Shown: positions 1-8,079, counted from the first letter of the stretch. The stretch is DNA of 32,400 bases from an uncultured Bacteroidales bacterium (GCA_947303055.1 CAMYXV010000014.1:1-32400); one strand, 5' to 3'. The notes: generated by a model from the letters alone, not told the origin. Numbers and translations: made by a program.

Positions 1-886
1 GCACCCAGATGCGGCCGTCGTTGCGGAGGCTCTCGCTCATCAGCGTGAGTTTGCTCTGGTAGTCGCCGTGTACGGGGATGCAGGTGGGGTGGATCTGCAC
101 ATAGCAGGGGTTGGCGAAAGCGGCTCCTTTGCGGTGGCATACCCATGCCGCGCTGCCGTTGCTGTTCATGGCGTTGGTAGAAAGGTAATAGAGGTTGCCG
201 TAACCTCCAGTGGCCAACACCACGGCGTGGGCAGCATAGCGTTCCAAGTCGCCTGTGACGAGGTTGCGCACGATGATGCCACGAGCACAACCGTCTACCA
301 CCACGAGGTCCATCATCTCGCAGCGTGTGTGAAGCTTCACTGTACCACGAGCAATTTCACGGCTCAAAGCACCGTAAGCGCCTAACAGAAGTTGTTGTCC
401 CGTTTGGCCTTTGGCGTAGAAGGTACGGCTAACTTGTGCACCGCCGAAGGAGCGGTTGTCGAGCAGACCGCCATAATCGCGGGCGAAAGGTACACCTTGG
501 GCCACACATTGGTCAATGATGGCACCGCTGACTTCGGCCAAACGGTACACGTTGGCCTCGCGGGCTCGGTAGTCGCCGCCTTTGATGGTGTCACGGAAAA
601 GGCGCTCCACGCTGTCGCCGTCGTTCTGGTAGTTTTTGGCCGCGTTGATGCCGCCTTGGGCAGCGATGCTGTGGGCGCGGCGAGGTGAGTCGGAGATGCA
701 GAAAATCTCAACATTGAAGCCTAAGGCACCCAAAGACGCGGCTGCCGAAGCGCCAGCTAATCCCGTGCCTACCACGATGATGTCGAGTTTGCGCTTATTG
801 GCCGGGTTGACCAGCTTCTGCGAGGATTTATAGTTGGTCCATTTTTCTGCGAGCGGACCTGAGGGTATCTTAGGATCGAGTTTCAT
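1..886 (-). CDS. sdhA: Succinate dehydrogenase/fumarate reductase flavoprotein subunit (partial, 3' end outside window)
   Basis: The minus strand is open from an ATG at 886 to the left edge, giving the first 295 residues. This subunit oxidises succinate or reduces fumarate on the cytoplasmic face of the membrane complex. Seen: a Rossmann dinucleotide motif GTGLAG at residues 40-45; the FAD-attachment segment [10 protein letters not shown] with His72 as the expected covalent flavin ligand; LATGGYGN; and an IHPT substrate-site motif near the partial end. It starts 10 bases after the sdhC stop and is therefore the third gene of the operon polyferredoxin-sdhC-sdhA. An iron-sulfur subunit (sdhB) would be expected beyond the left edge. 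Whether the enzyme runs mainly as fumarate reductase or succinate dehydrogenase cannot be read from the sequence; in anaerobic Bacteroidales fumarate reduction is usual. Confidence 0.95.
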   Translation of the reverse strand, partial: MKLDPKIPSGPLAEKWTNYKSSQKLVNPANKRKLDIIVVGTGLAGASAAASLGALGFNVEIFCISDSPRRAHSIAAQGGINAAKNYQNDGDSVERLFRDTIKGGDYRAREANVYRLAEVSGAIIDQCVAQGVPFARDYGGLLDNRSFGGAQVSRTFYAKGQTGQQLLLGAYGALSREIARGTVKLHTRCEMMDLVVVDGCARGIIVRNLVTGDLERYAAHAVVLATGGYGNLYYLSTNAMNSNGSAAWVCHRKGAAFANPCYVQIHPTCIPVHGDYQSKLTLMSESLRNDGRIWV

Positions 887-896
887 AATCAATCAG

Positions 897-1541
897 TTAA
901 AGTCCAAAATATACACCAATGACCACTGAGGCAAACATCAGACAGACCACTGTGGCGTAAATGATGCCGATAATTTCGATGGCTTTTCCGTATTTGTAAT
1001 TATAGAGTCCGAAGGTCTGAAAAATGGCGGCAAAACCATGGCGCATGTGAAACCATACTACAACAAAGAACACTAGATACGAAATCGCGATGTGCGGAAT
1101 CTGGAATTTCTGGTGAGCCTGCTCGTAGAAGTTGAGGTTCCCGTCCACCCAGCCAAGTTTCACGAAGAAAAAATCCATGAAGTGGGCGATGAGCCCAGCC
1201 AAAAGGAGGATTCCCGTCCAGATTTGCAACTTGGATCCCGTATGTGTTTTGGAGCGTTGAGATTTGTGATAGCCTCTAGGTCGTGCTCTCTTGTTGGTGA
1301 TGGCTAACCAAATCGTCAAGACAATGTGGAGCAGCAAGGCACCAAACAACACGATTTCAAAGGCTTTGATTACATAATTGGTACCCATGAAATCGCAGAA
1401 GTCGTTGTACCACTTGCCACCGTCGTTTCGAAGGATGCACAGATTGGCCGAGGCATGGAACAGCAGGATAATACTCAGAAAAGCACCTAATAATGCAACG
1501 AGAATCTTCTTGGAAATGGAATGTATTTTAGGGATGTTCAT
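897..1541 (-). CDS. sdhC: Succinate dehydrogenase/fumarate reductase cytochrome b subunit (b558 type)
   Basis: 214 residues with five hydrophobic helices. This is the membrane anchor that carries heme b and exchanges electrons with menaquinone. Four histidines sit inside predicted helices (H29 in LLFHASAN, H72 in LLLHIV, H120 in LIAHFMDF, H165 in VVWFHMRHG), matching the four axial ligands of a diheme FrdC/SdhC of the Wolinella type; the assignment of each ligand is inference. The length fits the b558 family. It follows the polyferredoxin-like gene by 6 bases and precedes sdhA by 10 bases, so the three are almost certainly co-transcribed. There is no separate SdhD, as expected for the single-anchor class. 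Confidence 0.93.
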   Translation of the reverse strand: MNIPKIHSISKKILVALLGAFLSIILLFHASANLCILRNDGGKWYNDFCDFMGTNYVIKAFEIVLFGALLLHIVLTIWLAITNKRARPRGYHKSQRSKTHTGSKLQIWTGILLLAGLIAHFMDFFFVKLGWVDGNLNFYEQAHQKFQIPHIAISYLVFFVVVWFHMRHGFAAIFQTFGLYNYKYGKAIEIIGIIYATVVCLMFASVVIGVYFGL

Positions 1542-1547
1542 ATCAGG

Positions 1548-2366
1548 TTATTTCAATGCGTTAACAGGACAGGCTTTCTTGCACGTTTGGCAAAGGATGC
1601 ATTCGGTGGCGTTCTTTCGGTTGCGCGAGTTGCGGTTGACTTCCACATCCATCGGGCAGACTTTCAGGCACTTGTCGCAGTGGATGCATTTTTCCTCATC
1701 GCATTTGATGCGTAGCCACGAGAAATAGCTCATCGGTTTCAGGAAGACCGTTATTGGACATATGTATTTGCAGAAGGCGCGGTTGTCTTTTAGAGTCAAG
1801 GCAAGAATGATTCCGACCGCGTAATACAACAGGTTTACTGCCACGAAAAGATAAAACAAAGTGGTTTTGTTGGCTTTGCCCAAATACATTAGCAGGACGA
1901 CCAAGGCAAGCGAAAGGCCGAACATGACATAGCGTATCCAACCTATGTTTTTCCTTTGGTTTGCTGGTGTCTTGTAAGGTAGTAGGTCAAGGATCATGGC
2001 CGTCCAGCAGGCATAGCCGCACCAGCCGCGGCCAAACAACAGCGGACCGAAAATCTTGGCGATGGCATAATGCAGCACACCTGCACCTAACACGCCAGAA
2101 AATAAGTAATACCAAAAGCCTTCAATTTGCATGTTCTCCCTGCACATTAAACCAAGGAAAACGAGCATGTATGCGCCTACGCAGAATTGTATCAATTCCC
2201 GCGCATATTTCCAGCCTTTCGCCGACAAAGCGAGTCCGATGCCAAGACTGCATCCAATATAGGTGAAGTTCAATAGATAAAATAGGCTGCCCGTGGTCAG
2301 CCACAACGAAATAGCAATGGCCTCAAAGACCAAGAATAGGATGATAGCTGTCTTGTATTTTTTCAC
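1548..2366 (-). CDS. Membrane polyferredoxin-like 4Fe-4S protein (NapH/CcoG-like)
   Basis: About 272 residues. The N-terminal two thirds hold about six membrane helices, with the motif GRGWCGYAC and, further on, CKYICPI, both typical of the NapH/CcoG/YccM ferredoxin-type membrane family. The C-terminus has two complete 4Fe-4S clusters, CIHCDKCLKVCPMD and CILCQTCKKACPVN. Expected role: passing electrons between membrane and cytoplasmic carriers. It is the first gene of an operon with sdhC and sdhA (gap of 6 bases). Start choice: the reading frame allows a TTG at 2384, but that TTG lies inside a good -7 box (TACTTTTG, 2382-2389), so transcription would begin downstream; the GTG at 2366 (VKKYKTAIILF) is preferred. 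No early ATG exists. The exact redox partner is unknown. Confidence 0.85.
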   Translation of the reverse strand: MKKYKTAIILFLVFEAIAISLWLTTGSLFYLLNFTYIGCSLGIGLALSAKGWKYARELIQFCVGAYMLVFLGLMCRENMQIEGFWYYLFSGVLGAGVLHYAIAKIFGPLLFGRGWCGYACWTAMILDLLPYKTPANQRKNIGWIRYVMFGLSLALVVLLMYLGKANKTTLFYLFVAVNLLYYAVGIILALTLKDNRAFCKYICPITVFLKPMSYFSWLRIKCDEEKCIHCDKCLKVCPMDVEVNRNSRNRKNATECILCQTCKKACPVNALK

Positions 2367-2381
2367 TTGGATAAATTTTGG

Positions 2382-2389
2382 CAAAAGTA
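2382..2389 (-). promoter_or_regulatory. Putative -7 box for the polyferredoxin-sdhCA operon
   Basis: TACTTTTG followed by C on the minus strand matches the Bacteroidetes -7 consensus TAnnTTTG. It is 16 bases upstream of the preferred GTG start, giving a very short leader. I do not see a well-spaced -33 element. Confidence 0.5.
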
Positions 2390-2453
2390 CTTGTTTTTCG
2401 GGAGATGGGCAAATGAAAATGTGGATTGCACTTAGTCATGGAATAAAAAGTTG

Positions 2454-2461
2454 TATATTTG
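2454..2461 (+). promoter_or_regulatory. Putative -7 box for ybaK-GNAT
   Basis: TATATTTG followed by C matches TAnnTTTG. It would leave a leader of about 115 bases before the ATG at 2582. The nearest upstream TTG (2426-2428) is spaced wider than the usual 19-21 bases, so the -33 part is uncertain. Confidence 0.5.
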
Positions 2462-2581
2462 CAGATTGAAAATGGGAATTGTTATTCCTTATGTTTTTGG
2501 AATTACCAATTTCTTAATCATAACGTTTGTCATTCGTTGCCATTTTGTATACAGAAAACTCTACTGAAGTATTACTTTGAT

Positions 2582-3085
2582 ATGCCCAAAGAAAAAATCA
2601 ATAAAACCAACGCTTGTCGCATCCTTGACCAGAAGAAGATTGCGTATGAGCTGATTCCCTACGAAGTCGATGAGAATGACCTCGGGGCGCAGCATATTGC
2701 TGACCAGTTGGGGGAGGACATCGACCAAGTGTTCAAGACATTGGTGCTGAAAGGCGACAAAATTGGGTATTTCGTCTGTGTCATCCCAGGCAACGACGAA
2801 CTCGATTTGAAGAAGACCGCCAAGGCCACGGGCAACAAAAACTGCGACCTTATCCCAATGAAGGAACTGCTACCCCTGACGGGTTATATCCGTGGCGGCT
2901 GCTCGCCCGTGGGCATGAGGAAACAATTCCCGACTTTCATCCATGAGACCTGCGAACTGTTCGACTACATCTATGTCAGCGCAGGGGTGCGTGGCCTGCA
3001 GTTCAAACTCAATCCTCAGGATTTGATTCAGGTGGTGGACATGAAAGTTGCCGATTTGACCATCTTTGAACTCGGTGCAAAATGA
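2582..3085 (+). CDS. ybaK: Cys-tRNA(Pro)/aminoacyl-tRNA deacylase, YbaK/EbsC family
   Basis: 167 residues, close to the family length of about 160. YbaK-type proteins hydrolyse mischarged Cys-tRNA(Pro) in the cytoplasm. Seen: VFKTLVLKGD, then FVCVIPGNDELDLKKTAKATG, GYIRGGCSPVGMRKQFPTFI with the family's GGxSP-like segment (Cys in place of the usual Ser at that spot), and YVSAGVRGLQ near the end. The frame is open further upstream (to 2459), but residues before MPKEKINKTNAC look like leader sequence and the upstream extension would overlap the -7 box, so 2582 is chosen. Its TGA overlaps the ATG of the following GNAT gene by 4 bases, showing translational coupling. Confidence 0.9.
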   Translation: MPKEKINKTNACRILDQKKIAYELIPYEVDENDLGAQHIADQLGEDIDQVFKTLVLKGDKIGYFVCVIPGNDELDLKKTAKATGNKNCDLIPMKELLPLTGYIRGGCSPVGMRKQFPTFIHETCELFDYIYVSAGVRGLQFKLNPQDLIQVVDMKVADLTIFELGAK

Positions 3086-3591
3086 ACTATACCATCCGCA
3101 AATCGACTCTGGCCGACCTGCCGACCATCCTTAATCTTCGTGACCAAGCCCGCGAAATCATGCGGAGTTACGGCAATACCTTCCAGTGGCCTGATGGCTA
3201 TCCTCGAGATGATATGTTCAAAAAAGACATTGAAATGGGTGGCAGTCATATCATGATGGATGAAACGGGTAAGATAGTTGGTACTTTTGCCTTGTTGCCC
3301 AGCCCCGAGGTGACTTACAATGTGATTTATGACGGCCAATGGCTCGACGATGAACCTTATTATGTCATCCACCGCATTGCCAGCACGCCTGGGTCGCACG
3401 GTGTTCTAGACGCGCTATTGGACTACTGCGAGAGCCAAGTTGGCAACATCCGCATTGACACGCACGAAGCTAATATCATCATGCGGAAAGGTTTGGAAAG
3501 GCATGGCTATCAATATTGCGGCATCATTTATCTTTTGGATGGCAACGAGCGGCTGGCGTTTCAGAAAGTCATCAATCAATATTCTCAATAA
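3082..3591 (+). CDS. GNAT family N-acetyltransferase
   Basis: 169 residues with the GNAT fold order: N-terminal IRKSTLADLPTILNLRDQAR, a central strand KIVGTFAL, the segment YYVIHRIASTPGSHG in place of the usual acetyl-CoA loop, and a C-terminal IRIDTHEANIIMRKGLERHGYQYCGIIYL. It transfers an acetyl group from acetyl-CoA to an unknown substrate. It overlaps ybaK by 4 bases and so shares its transcript; the pairing does not reveal the substrate. Its last 20 bases overlap the 3' end of the convergent AI-2E/PerM-family gene. Confidence 0.88.
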   Translation: MNYTIRKSTLADLPTILNLRDQAREIMRSYGNTFQWPDGYPRDDMFKKDIEMGGSHIMMDETGKIVGTFALLPSPEVTYNVIYDGQWLDDEPYYVIHRIASTPGSHGVLDALLDYCESQVGNIRIDTHEANIIMRKGLERHGYQYCGIIYLLDGNERLAFQKVINQYSQ

Positions 3592-4729
3592 TCTTATCCT
3601 CCTCACTCAAGTCGGGCGCGAGCCGTTGTATAGGCTTAAGATGATAGAAGAACCGTATGGCAATAACGCGTACTATGGTGTAAGCGGGAATGGCCACCAG
3701 CATCCCGATAGCGCCGCCGATAGCGCTTGCCAAGAGTATCACGATGAAGATTTCCAGAGGGTGCGCCTTGATGCTCGTTGAGTAGATAAGGGGCTGGTAA
3801 ATGAAGTTGTCAATCATTTGTACCGTAAACATAATGGCTAAGATGATGAGCATGAAAACCCAGATGTTGACATCCAAGCCGGCTCCCGTGCCTAACTTAA
3901 TGATGACGCCGAAAAGGATGCCGACGCCATAGCCTATGATAGGACCGACGTAAGGAATGATATTGAGCAAGCCGGCAATGAAGGCGATACCCATAGCATA
4001 ATTGAAACCAAGGCGTGCGATGAGCCATAGGCCGAGGAAGTCGAGCACGGCCACGCCGAGCATCTCGAGGAGCAGACCGACGAAATAACGGGAGAGCAGT
4101 TCCTTGATTTCATTCAAGGTCTTGTTCATGGTCATTTCATGTTTGTCGGGCACAAACGAACAGATGATTCGTCCAAACAATCCCTCTTCCTTGAGGAAGA
4201 AAAACGAGATGAAAACGATGGCAAACACGGCTACGAAAAGGCTGGTCACCAAGGAAGCCACCGAGCCGACGATGCCACCCACCTTGCCGAAGTCGACCAA
4301 CTCTCTAAGTTTTTCCATGGCAACGGTCGCAATGTTGAAATTCGAGTCCAAACTGGGAAACAACCCGATAAGCCATTGGTTCACACTGTCGATAGGGTTC
4401 TCCCCAAAATAACTTTTCTCGCTGATAGCTGATGCATCCCGTACGATACTGGAGACCAAAGGTATAATTTGTGATATGATCAGTATGAGCAGGCCGATGA
4501 TGGCCACGATGGCCAGCAAGGCCAACAGCCACTCGGGTGCGGATTTTCCTTTGATTTTGATTTTTCGCATTAGCTTCATCAAAGGTTGTCCCAAAAGGGA
4601 GACTACAACGGCTGCAATGATATAAATCAGTACGCTTTTGAAGTAGAGGCACAAGGCCACAACGATGGCCAAGCCACCCAGTTTGATGATGTAACCTGCT
4701 AGTTTGTCGGTGTTTCGTTCGTTTTCCAT
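3572..4729 (-). CDS. AI-2E family transporter (PerM/TqsA-like permease)
   Basis: 385 residues from the ATG at 4729 (MENERNTDKLAGYIIKLGG). About eight membrane helices in the family pattern: two at the N-terminus, a large middle region with VGSVASLVTSLFVAVFAIVFISFFFL, then FMLIILAIMFTVQMIDNFIYQPLIY and EIFIVILLASAIGGAIGMLVAIPAYTIVRV near the end. The family name comes from E. coli TqsA, an exporter of autoinducer 2; many members have other or unknown cargo, so AI-2 transport is not implied. The frame extends upstream to 4831, but those residues are Lys-rich leader and cross a -7 box, so 4729 is preferred. The gene is convergent with the GNAT gene, overlapping it by 20 bases, and divergent from the transglycosylase gene. 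Confidence 0.9.
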   Translation of the reverse strand: MENERNTDKLAGYIIKLGGLAIVVALCLYFKSVLIYIIAAVVVSLLGQPLMKLMRKIKIKGKSAPEWLLALLAIVAIIGLLILIISQIIPLVSSIVRDASAISEKSYFGENPIDSVNQWLIGLFPSLDSNFNIATVAMEKLRELVDFGKVGGIVGSVASLVTSLFVAVFAIVFISFFFLKEEGLFGRIICSFVPDKHEMTMNKTLNEIKELLSRYFVGLLLEMLGVAVLDFLGLWLIARLGFNYAMGIAFIAGLLNIIPYVGPIIGYGVGILFGVIIKLGTGAGLDVNIWVFMLIILAIMFTVQMIDNFIYQPLIYSTSIKAHPLEIFIVILLASAIGGAIGMLVAIPAYTIVRVIAIRFFYHLKPIQRLAPDLSEEDKIIENID

Positions 4730-4753
4730 AGTTGTTGTATATAATTTGAATGA

Positions 4754-4761
4754 CAAAAATA
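4754..4761 (-). promoter_or_regulatory. Putative -7 box for the AI-2E/PerM-family gene
   Basis: TATTTTTG on the minus strand, 24 bases upstream of the ATG at 4729. It faces away from the transglycosylase promoter at 4794-4801, so the 120-base gap holds two divergent promoters. Confidence 0.45.
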
Positions 4762-4793
4762 GTATTTTTTCAATCTTTTTAGACGATTTTTGA

Positions 4794-4801
4794 TATTTTT
4801 G
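4794..4801 (+). promoter_or_regulatory. Putative -7 box for the lytic transglycosylase gene
   Basis: TATTTTTG followed by C, 48 bases upstream of the ATG at 4850. No clear -33 TTTG at the standard spacing. Confidence 0.45.
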
Positions 4802-4849
4802 CGTTTTCTTATAAAAAGGAGTCTCACCCATAATAATTATTCATCCTAA

Positions 4850-6388
4850 ATGAAACGTATACAGCTTATTACATTATTTGTTCTTTTCCCCTTAGCGACC
4901 TTGTTTGCACAAGTTTACGAACCCGATTATGACACTATTGATGTCGGATTTGGTGAACAGAAGATTAACGACATCAACTCAGGTAAGATGGTCGTTGAGG
5001 AATCTACTGTGATGGAGATGCTTAATATGATGAGTACCATTAGTACTTTTAGGGATGTGTATCTCGACATCGACACGGCCGTTTGGAACAAATACGGATT
5101 CAGAAAAGACGAAGTGCCGGTCTACGACGATAGCGTCTACATGAGGCGTATCCAGACCTTGGCCTACGAAACCACCATCCCGCTGACGTACAATAGCCAT
5201 GTCAAGTCGTTTATCGAGCTGTATGCCAACCGTCGCCGTCAGCAGTCGAGTCGTATGTTGGGTCTTTCCTATGTCTATTTCCCGATGTTTGAGGAATACC
5301 TTTCCAAATACGACCTTCCTTTGGAACTGAAGTATCTCGCCATGGTGGAGTCGGCACTGAACCCCACAGCAGGCTCGAAGGCAGGTGCTAAGGGCTTGTG
5401 GCAGTTCATGCGTGGCACGGGTGCAGAATACGGTTTGAGGGTGAGCACCCTTGTGGACGACCGTTTCGACCCTGAGAAAGAGACAGAGGCCGCTTGCCAA
5501 TATCTGAAGAGCCTGTATGCACGATATGGAGATTGGTTTTTGGTGCTTGCCGCCTACAATTCGGGCCCAGGAACGGTCAACAAAGCCATCGTTAGGGCTG
5601 GCGGTACTAAGAATTATTGGGCCATTTGGCCATACTTGCCGGCCGAGACCCGTGGCTACGTGCCTGCTTTCATCGCCGTGACTTACGTGATGAACTATGC
5701 CGCTGAACATAACCTTTACCCGCAAAACCCTGGTCTGTTGCTCCATGGTACTGATACCGTGATGGTGCACGACCGTGTGAGTTTCAGCCAGATCAACGAA
5801 TGCATTGGTGCACCTATGGAGGACTTGGTTTTCTTCAACCCACAATACACCAAGCGCGTCATTCCTGGCACGAAGAGCTATCCCTATGCGCTCCGTATGC
5901 CGACGAAATATACGCTGATGTTTACACAGCTTGAAGACAGTATCTATTCTTACGTGAGCAAGGCGGAGAAAACCCGTGAGGTCATCGAGGAGAAGGAAGA
6001 GGAGGTCAGTAACAGCTTTGTCCATGTGGTGAGAAAGGGCGAGAGCCTGGGTAGTGTAGCTCGAAAATATCACGTTACTGTGGCGAATATCAAGGCATGG
6101 AACCACTTGAAACGTGAAACGATTCATGTCGGACAACGACTCACCATCTATCGTTCAGGGTCGCCCATGACCAAGGTGAGCAATACTTCGAAGAGTGGTA
6201 ATTCGAAAAGCAGTGTCAACAAAAAGACATCGACGGCACCAAAGGTCAGGACGCACACTGTAAAGAGAGGAGAGACCCTCAGCTCCATCGCAAAGAAATA
6301 CAAATGTACTGTCAGTGACATTAAGAAGTGGAATGGACTGAAAAGCAACACCGTTAAAGTTGGACAGAAACTGAAAATAAAGAAATAA
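4850..6388 (+). CDS. mltD: Lytic murein transglycosylase with two LysM domains (MltD-like)
   Basis: 512 residues, exported. A signal peptide (MKRIQLITLFVLFPLATLFA) ends near residue 20. The SLT (goose-lysozyme-like) domain spans about 145-290: the catalytic glutamate is E167 in AMVESALNP, followed by GAKGLWQFMRGTGAEYGL and the AAYNSGPGTVNKAI motif. It cleaves the MurNAc-GlcNAc bond of peptidoglycan with 1,6-anhydro ring formation. Two LysM peptidoglycan-binding domains follow at about 392-436 (VRKGESLGSVARKYHVTVAN) and 466-511 (VKRGETLSSIAKKYKCTVSD), joined by a Ser/Lys/Asn-rich linker. The total length and layout match MltD. It probably acts in wall remodelling in the periplasm; it may share a transcript with the next lipoprotein. 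Confidence 0.93.
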   Translation: MKRIQLITLFVLFPLATLFAQVYEPDYDTIDVGFGEQKINDINSGKMVVEESTVMEMLNMMSTISTFRDVYLDIDTAVWNKYGFRKDEVPVYDDSVYMRRIQTLAYETTIPLTYNSHVKSFIELYANRRRQQSSRMLGLSYVYFPMFEEYLSKYDLPLELKYLAMVESALNPTAGSKAGAKGLWQFMRGTGAEYGLRVSTLVDDRFDPEKETEAACQYLKSLYARYGDWFLVLAAYNSGPGTVNKAIVRAGGTKNYWAIWPYLPAETRGYVPAFIAVTYVMNYAAEHNLYPQNPGLLLHGTDTVMVHDRVSFSQINECIGAPMEDLVFFNPQYTKRVIPGTKSYPYALRMPTKYTLMFTQLEDSIYSYVSKAEKTREVIEEKEEEVSNSFVHVVRKGESLGSVARKYHVTVANIKAWNHLKRETIHVGQRLTIYRSGSPMTKVSNTSKSGNSKSSVNKKTSTAPKVRTHTVKRGETLSSIAKKYKCTVSDIKKWNGLKSNTVKVGQKLKIKK

Positions 6389-6404
6389 CCAGGTTGCAGG
6401 TTTA

Positions 6405-6452
6405 GGTCCCTGAGCCCGTGGTCCCTGAGGCCCATCGAAGGGTCGAAGGGCC
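6405..6452. repeat. 24-nt palindromic repeat, one unit apparently nested inside another
   Basis: The outer unit is GGTCCCTGAGCCCG (6405-6418) plus TCGAAGGGCC (6443-6452), which joined equal the 24-nt unit seen intact at 12083-12106 and 23515-23538. Between the halves lie exactly 24 bases (6419-6442) that form a second, slightly diverged unit (GGTCCCTGAGGCCC...CGAAGGG). The locus is in the gap between mltD and the DUF4837 lipoprotein gene, 46 bases before its ATG. Confidence 0.8.
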
Positions 6453-6498
6453 GCCCAATAAAGAGACTCTTTCCTGCACCCACAAAAAAAGATATACT

Positions 6499-7509
6499 AT
6501 GAAACATTACCTCAAAACCGCAATCGTCCTCATGATCGCCTGCATCATGGCATCATGTTCAGAGGAAACACGTACTTACAAGAAGGACCGCTCGATTGGC
6601 GGCACCTCGGAAATCCTGGTGGTAGTACAAAACGATGACCAGTGGAACGGTCGCATCGGCGACTCGCTCCGCCATTTTTTCATGGACTATCAGTATGGAC
6701 TGCCCCAGCCAGAGGCACGCAACGAATTGAAACACATTAAGACTGCCGGTTTCTCCGACTTGTTCAAGAAGCAAAAGTGCATCTTCGAGGTGGAAATCAA
6801 CCCGAGCCTTGAGAAAGCTATAGCCGAGACTGCAGAGGACTCTTGGGCCGCTCCACAGCGTTATGTGAAAATCAGTGCACCCAACATAAATTCATGGGTC
6901 GAACTTTTCGACAAACAAAAGGAACTTTATCAAGATTGGTATGACCAGGTGGAGCGCGAGCGCATCCTCAATGTGTTCCGTTCAACGAAGGATGAGGAAA
7001 TTGAGAAAGCTATAGCCAAGAAATTCGGTTTCACGCTGACCGTGCCTCAGGGCTTCTTCATCGCCAAGGACGAGCCCGACTTCATGTGGCTGCGCAAGGA
7101 ATTGGAGCGCTCAAGTGCCGATTTAGTCATCTATCAGGTACCTTATCGCGACACCTTGCAGTTTGAAACACAAAGCCTTGTGGCCATGCGTAACATGATG
7201 GAGGGGCAGTATATTCCTGGACCGTCAGAAGATTCCTATATGGGTACCGAGACCGAGTTTGTACCGCCTTTGGTGACTACGGCCAGCAAGTTCCCTGCGG
7301 GCTATGCCAAGGAGATGCGCGGCATGTGGAAGGTCGAGAACAACTTCATGGGTGGACCTTTCGTTTCCTACACCTTCGCTGATAGCCGCACAGGTCAGCT
7401 TGTCACCGTGGAAGGCTTCTATTACGAGCCCAACCAGAAGAAGCGCAACGCTTTACTGCAACTTGAGTCTATCGCGTATAGTCTGAAGTTTGTTGAAGAT
7501 AAAGAGTAA
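6499..7509 (+). CDS. DUF4837 family lipoprotein
   Basis: 336 residues from the ATG at 6499. The start MKHYLKTAIVLMIACIMASC is a lipoprotein signal with the lipobox ending in Cys20, so the mature protein should be lipid-anchored. I recognise the rest as the Bacteroidetes DUF4837 family by segments such as GTSEILVVVQNDDQW, LVIYQVPYRDTLQFETQSLVAMRNMM, MRGMWKVENNFMGGPFVSY and VTVEGFYYEPNQKKRNALLQLESI. No catalytic motif is visible and no function is established. The frame also opens upstream at 6418, but that part runs through the 24-nt repeat and lacks a signal peptide. Its TAA is immediately followed by a composite repeat element at 7511. Confidence 0.85.
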   Translation: MKHYLKTAIVLMIACIMASCSEETRTYKKDRSIGGTSEILVVVQNDDQWNGRIGDSLRHFFMDYQYGLPQPEARNELKHIKTAGFSDLFKKQKCIFEVEINPSLEKAIAETAEDSWAAPQRYVKISAPNINSWVELFDKQKELYQDWYDQVERERILNVFRSTKDEEIEKAIAKKFGFTLTVPQGFFIAKDEPDFMWLRKELERSSADLVIYQVPYRDTLQFETQSLVAMRNMMEGQYIPGPSEDSYMGTETEFVPPLVTTASKFPAGYAKEMRGMWKVENNFMGGPFVSYTFADSRTGQLVTVEGFYYEPNQKKRNALLQLESIAYSLKFVEDKE

Positions 7510-7510
7510 G

Positions 7511-7639
7511 GGAGATTCCCCTTCGGGGAATGGAGTTTCGTTAGTTTAATTATGCGGCGGCATAAACGGTTTTCCTCAGGTACCGTGTTAGCCGCCGCTG
7601 GTATATTTAGTACTTATTCCATTCCCCGAAGGGGAATCT
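7511..7639. repeat. Composite palindromic element, copy A
   Basis: 129 bp. Left hairpin GGAGATTCCCCTTCGGGGAA plus TGGAG (7511-7535); core inverted repeat GCGGCGGC (7554-7561) / GCCGCCGC (7591-7598), with an inner ACGGT/ACCGT pair; right hairpin CCATTCCCCGAAGGGGAATC (7619-7638), the inverse complement of the left one. It fills the gap between two convergent lipoprotein genes and begins 2 bases after a stop codon, so it could act as a two-way terminator. Copies B (9001) and C (18321) share the same plan. Confidence 0.85.
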
Positions 7640-7649
7640 AACTCTATAG

Positions 7650-8018
7650 TTACTTTTTCCTATAGGTAACCACAACTTCTCCCAAAGGAGATCCCGTCCT
7701 TGTTACGATTCGCCCCTCTTTCCATGACCCGAAACTTGTGCCGTTGCACATCAGTGTTCCGTCGGTTTTGAGGCTGATGCTACCTTGCCATTCTGTGTCC
7801 AACCCTTTGAAAACCAATAGGGAATCGGCATTGATACTGAAGCTGTTTTGCCGTTCCATCTCGCCGATTTGTTTCACCAATTCGGGTGTGCTGTGTTTTT
7901 CGTCAAACTGCACGTTCACCTTGTCGACGATCCATATGCCGATGAGGGTGTCCTTTTGGCGGTTGCAAGCGCAAAACGCTGTAATGAGGCCCAAAAGAAA
8001 AAGAAATCCTTTTTTCAT
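7650..8018 (-). CDS. Small hypothetical lipoprotein
   Basis: 122 residues from the ATG at 8018. MKKGFLFLLGLITAFCAC is a lipoprotein signal with the lipidated Cys most likely in AFCAC. The mature part starts RQKDTLIGIWIVDKVNVQFDE and continues with alternating strands (FSINADSLLVFKGL, WQGSISLKTDGTLMCNG, GEVVVTYRKK), which looks like a small beta-barrel of the lipocalin-like kind; that is a guess from pattern only. No function assigned. It is convergent with the DUF4837 gene across composite element A and divergent from the HsdR-N gene. Confidence 0.72.
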   Translation of the reverse strand: MKKGFLFLLGLITAFCACNRQKDTLIGIWIVDKVNVQFDEKHSTPELVKQIGEMERQNSFSINADSLLVFKGLDTEWQGSISLKTDGTLMCNGTSFGSWKEGRIVTRTGSPLGEVVVTYRKK

Positions 8019-8034
8019 GGTCGGTATTTTTGCG

Positions 8035-8042
8035 CAAAGGTA
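8035..8042 (-). promoter_or_regulatory. Putative -7 box for the small lipoprotein gene
   Basis: TACCTTTG followed by C on the minus strand, 16 bases upstream of the ATG at 8018. Confidence 0.5.
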
Positions 8043-8050
8043 AGTTTTTT

Positions 8051-8058
8051 TATTTTTG
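8051..8058 (+). promoter_or_regulatory. Putative -7 box for the HsdR-N domain gene
   Basis: TATTTTTG, 21 bases upstream of the ATG at 8080. A TTTTG ending at 8032 lies 18 bases upstream, close to the expected -33 spacing. Confidence 0.5.
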
Positions 8059-8079
8059 TACGCTAGTAATTCAGCTTTT

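Noticed and set aside
3572-4729. Autoinducer-2 exporter and quorum sensing locus
   Set aside because: Family name only; no luxS, lsr or regulator genes nearby.
4979-6136. 385-residue reverse-strand frame inside the transglycosylase gene
   Set aside because: Shadow of a high-quality gene; His/Val-rich composition, no recognisable domain.
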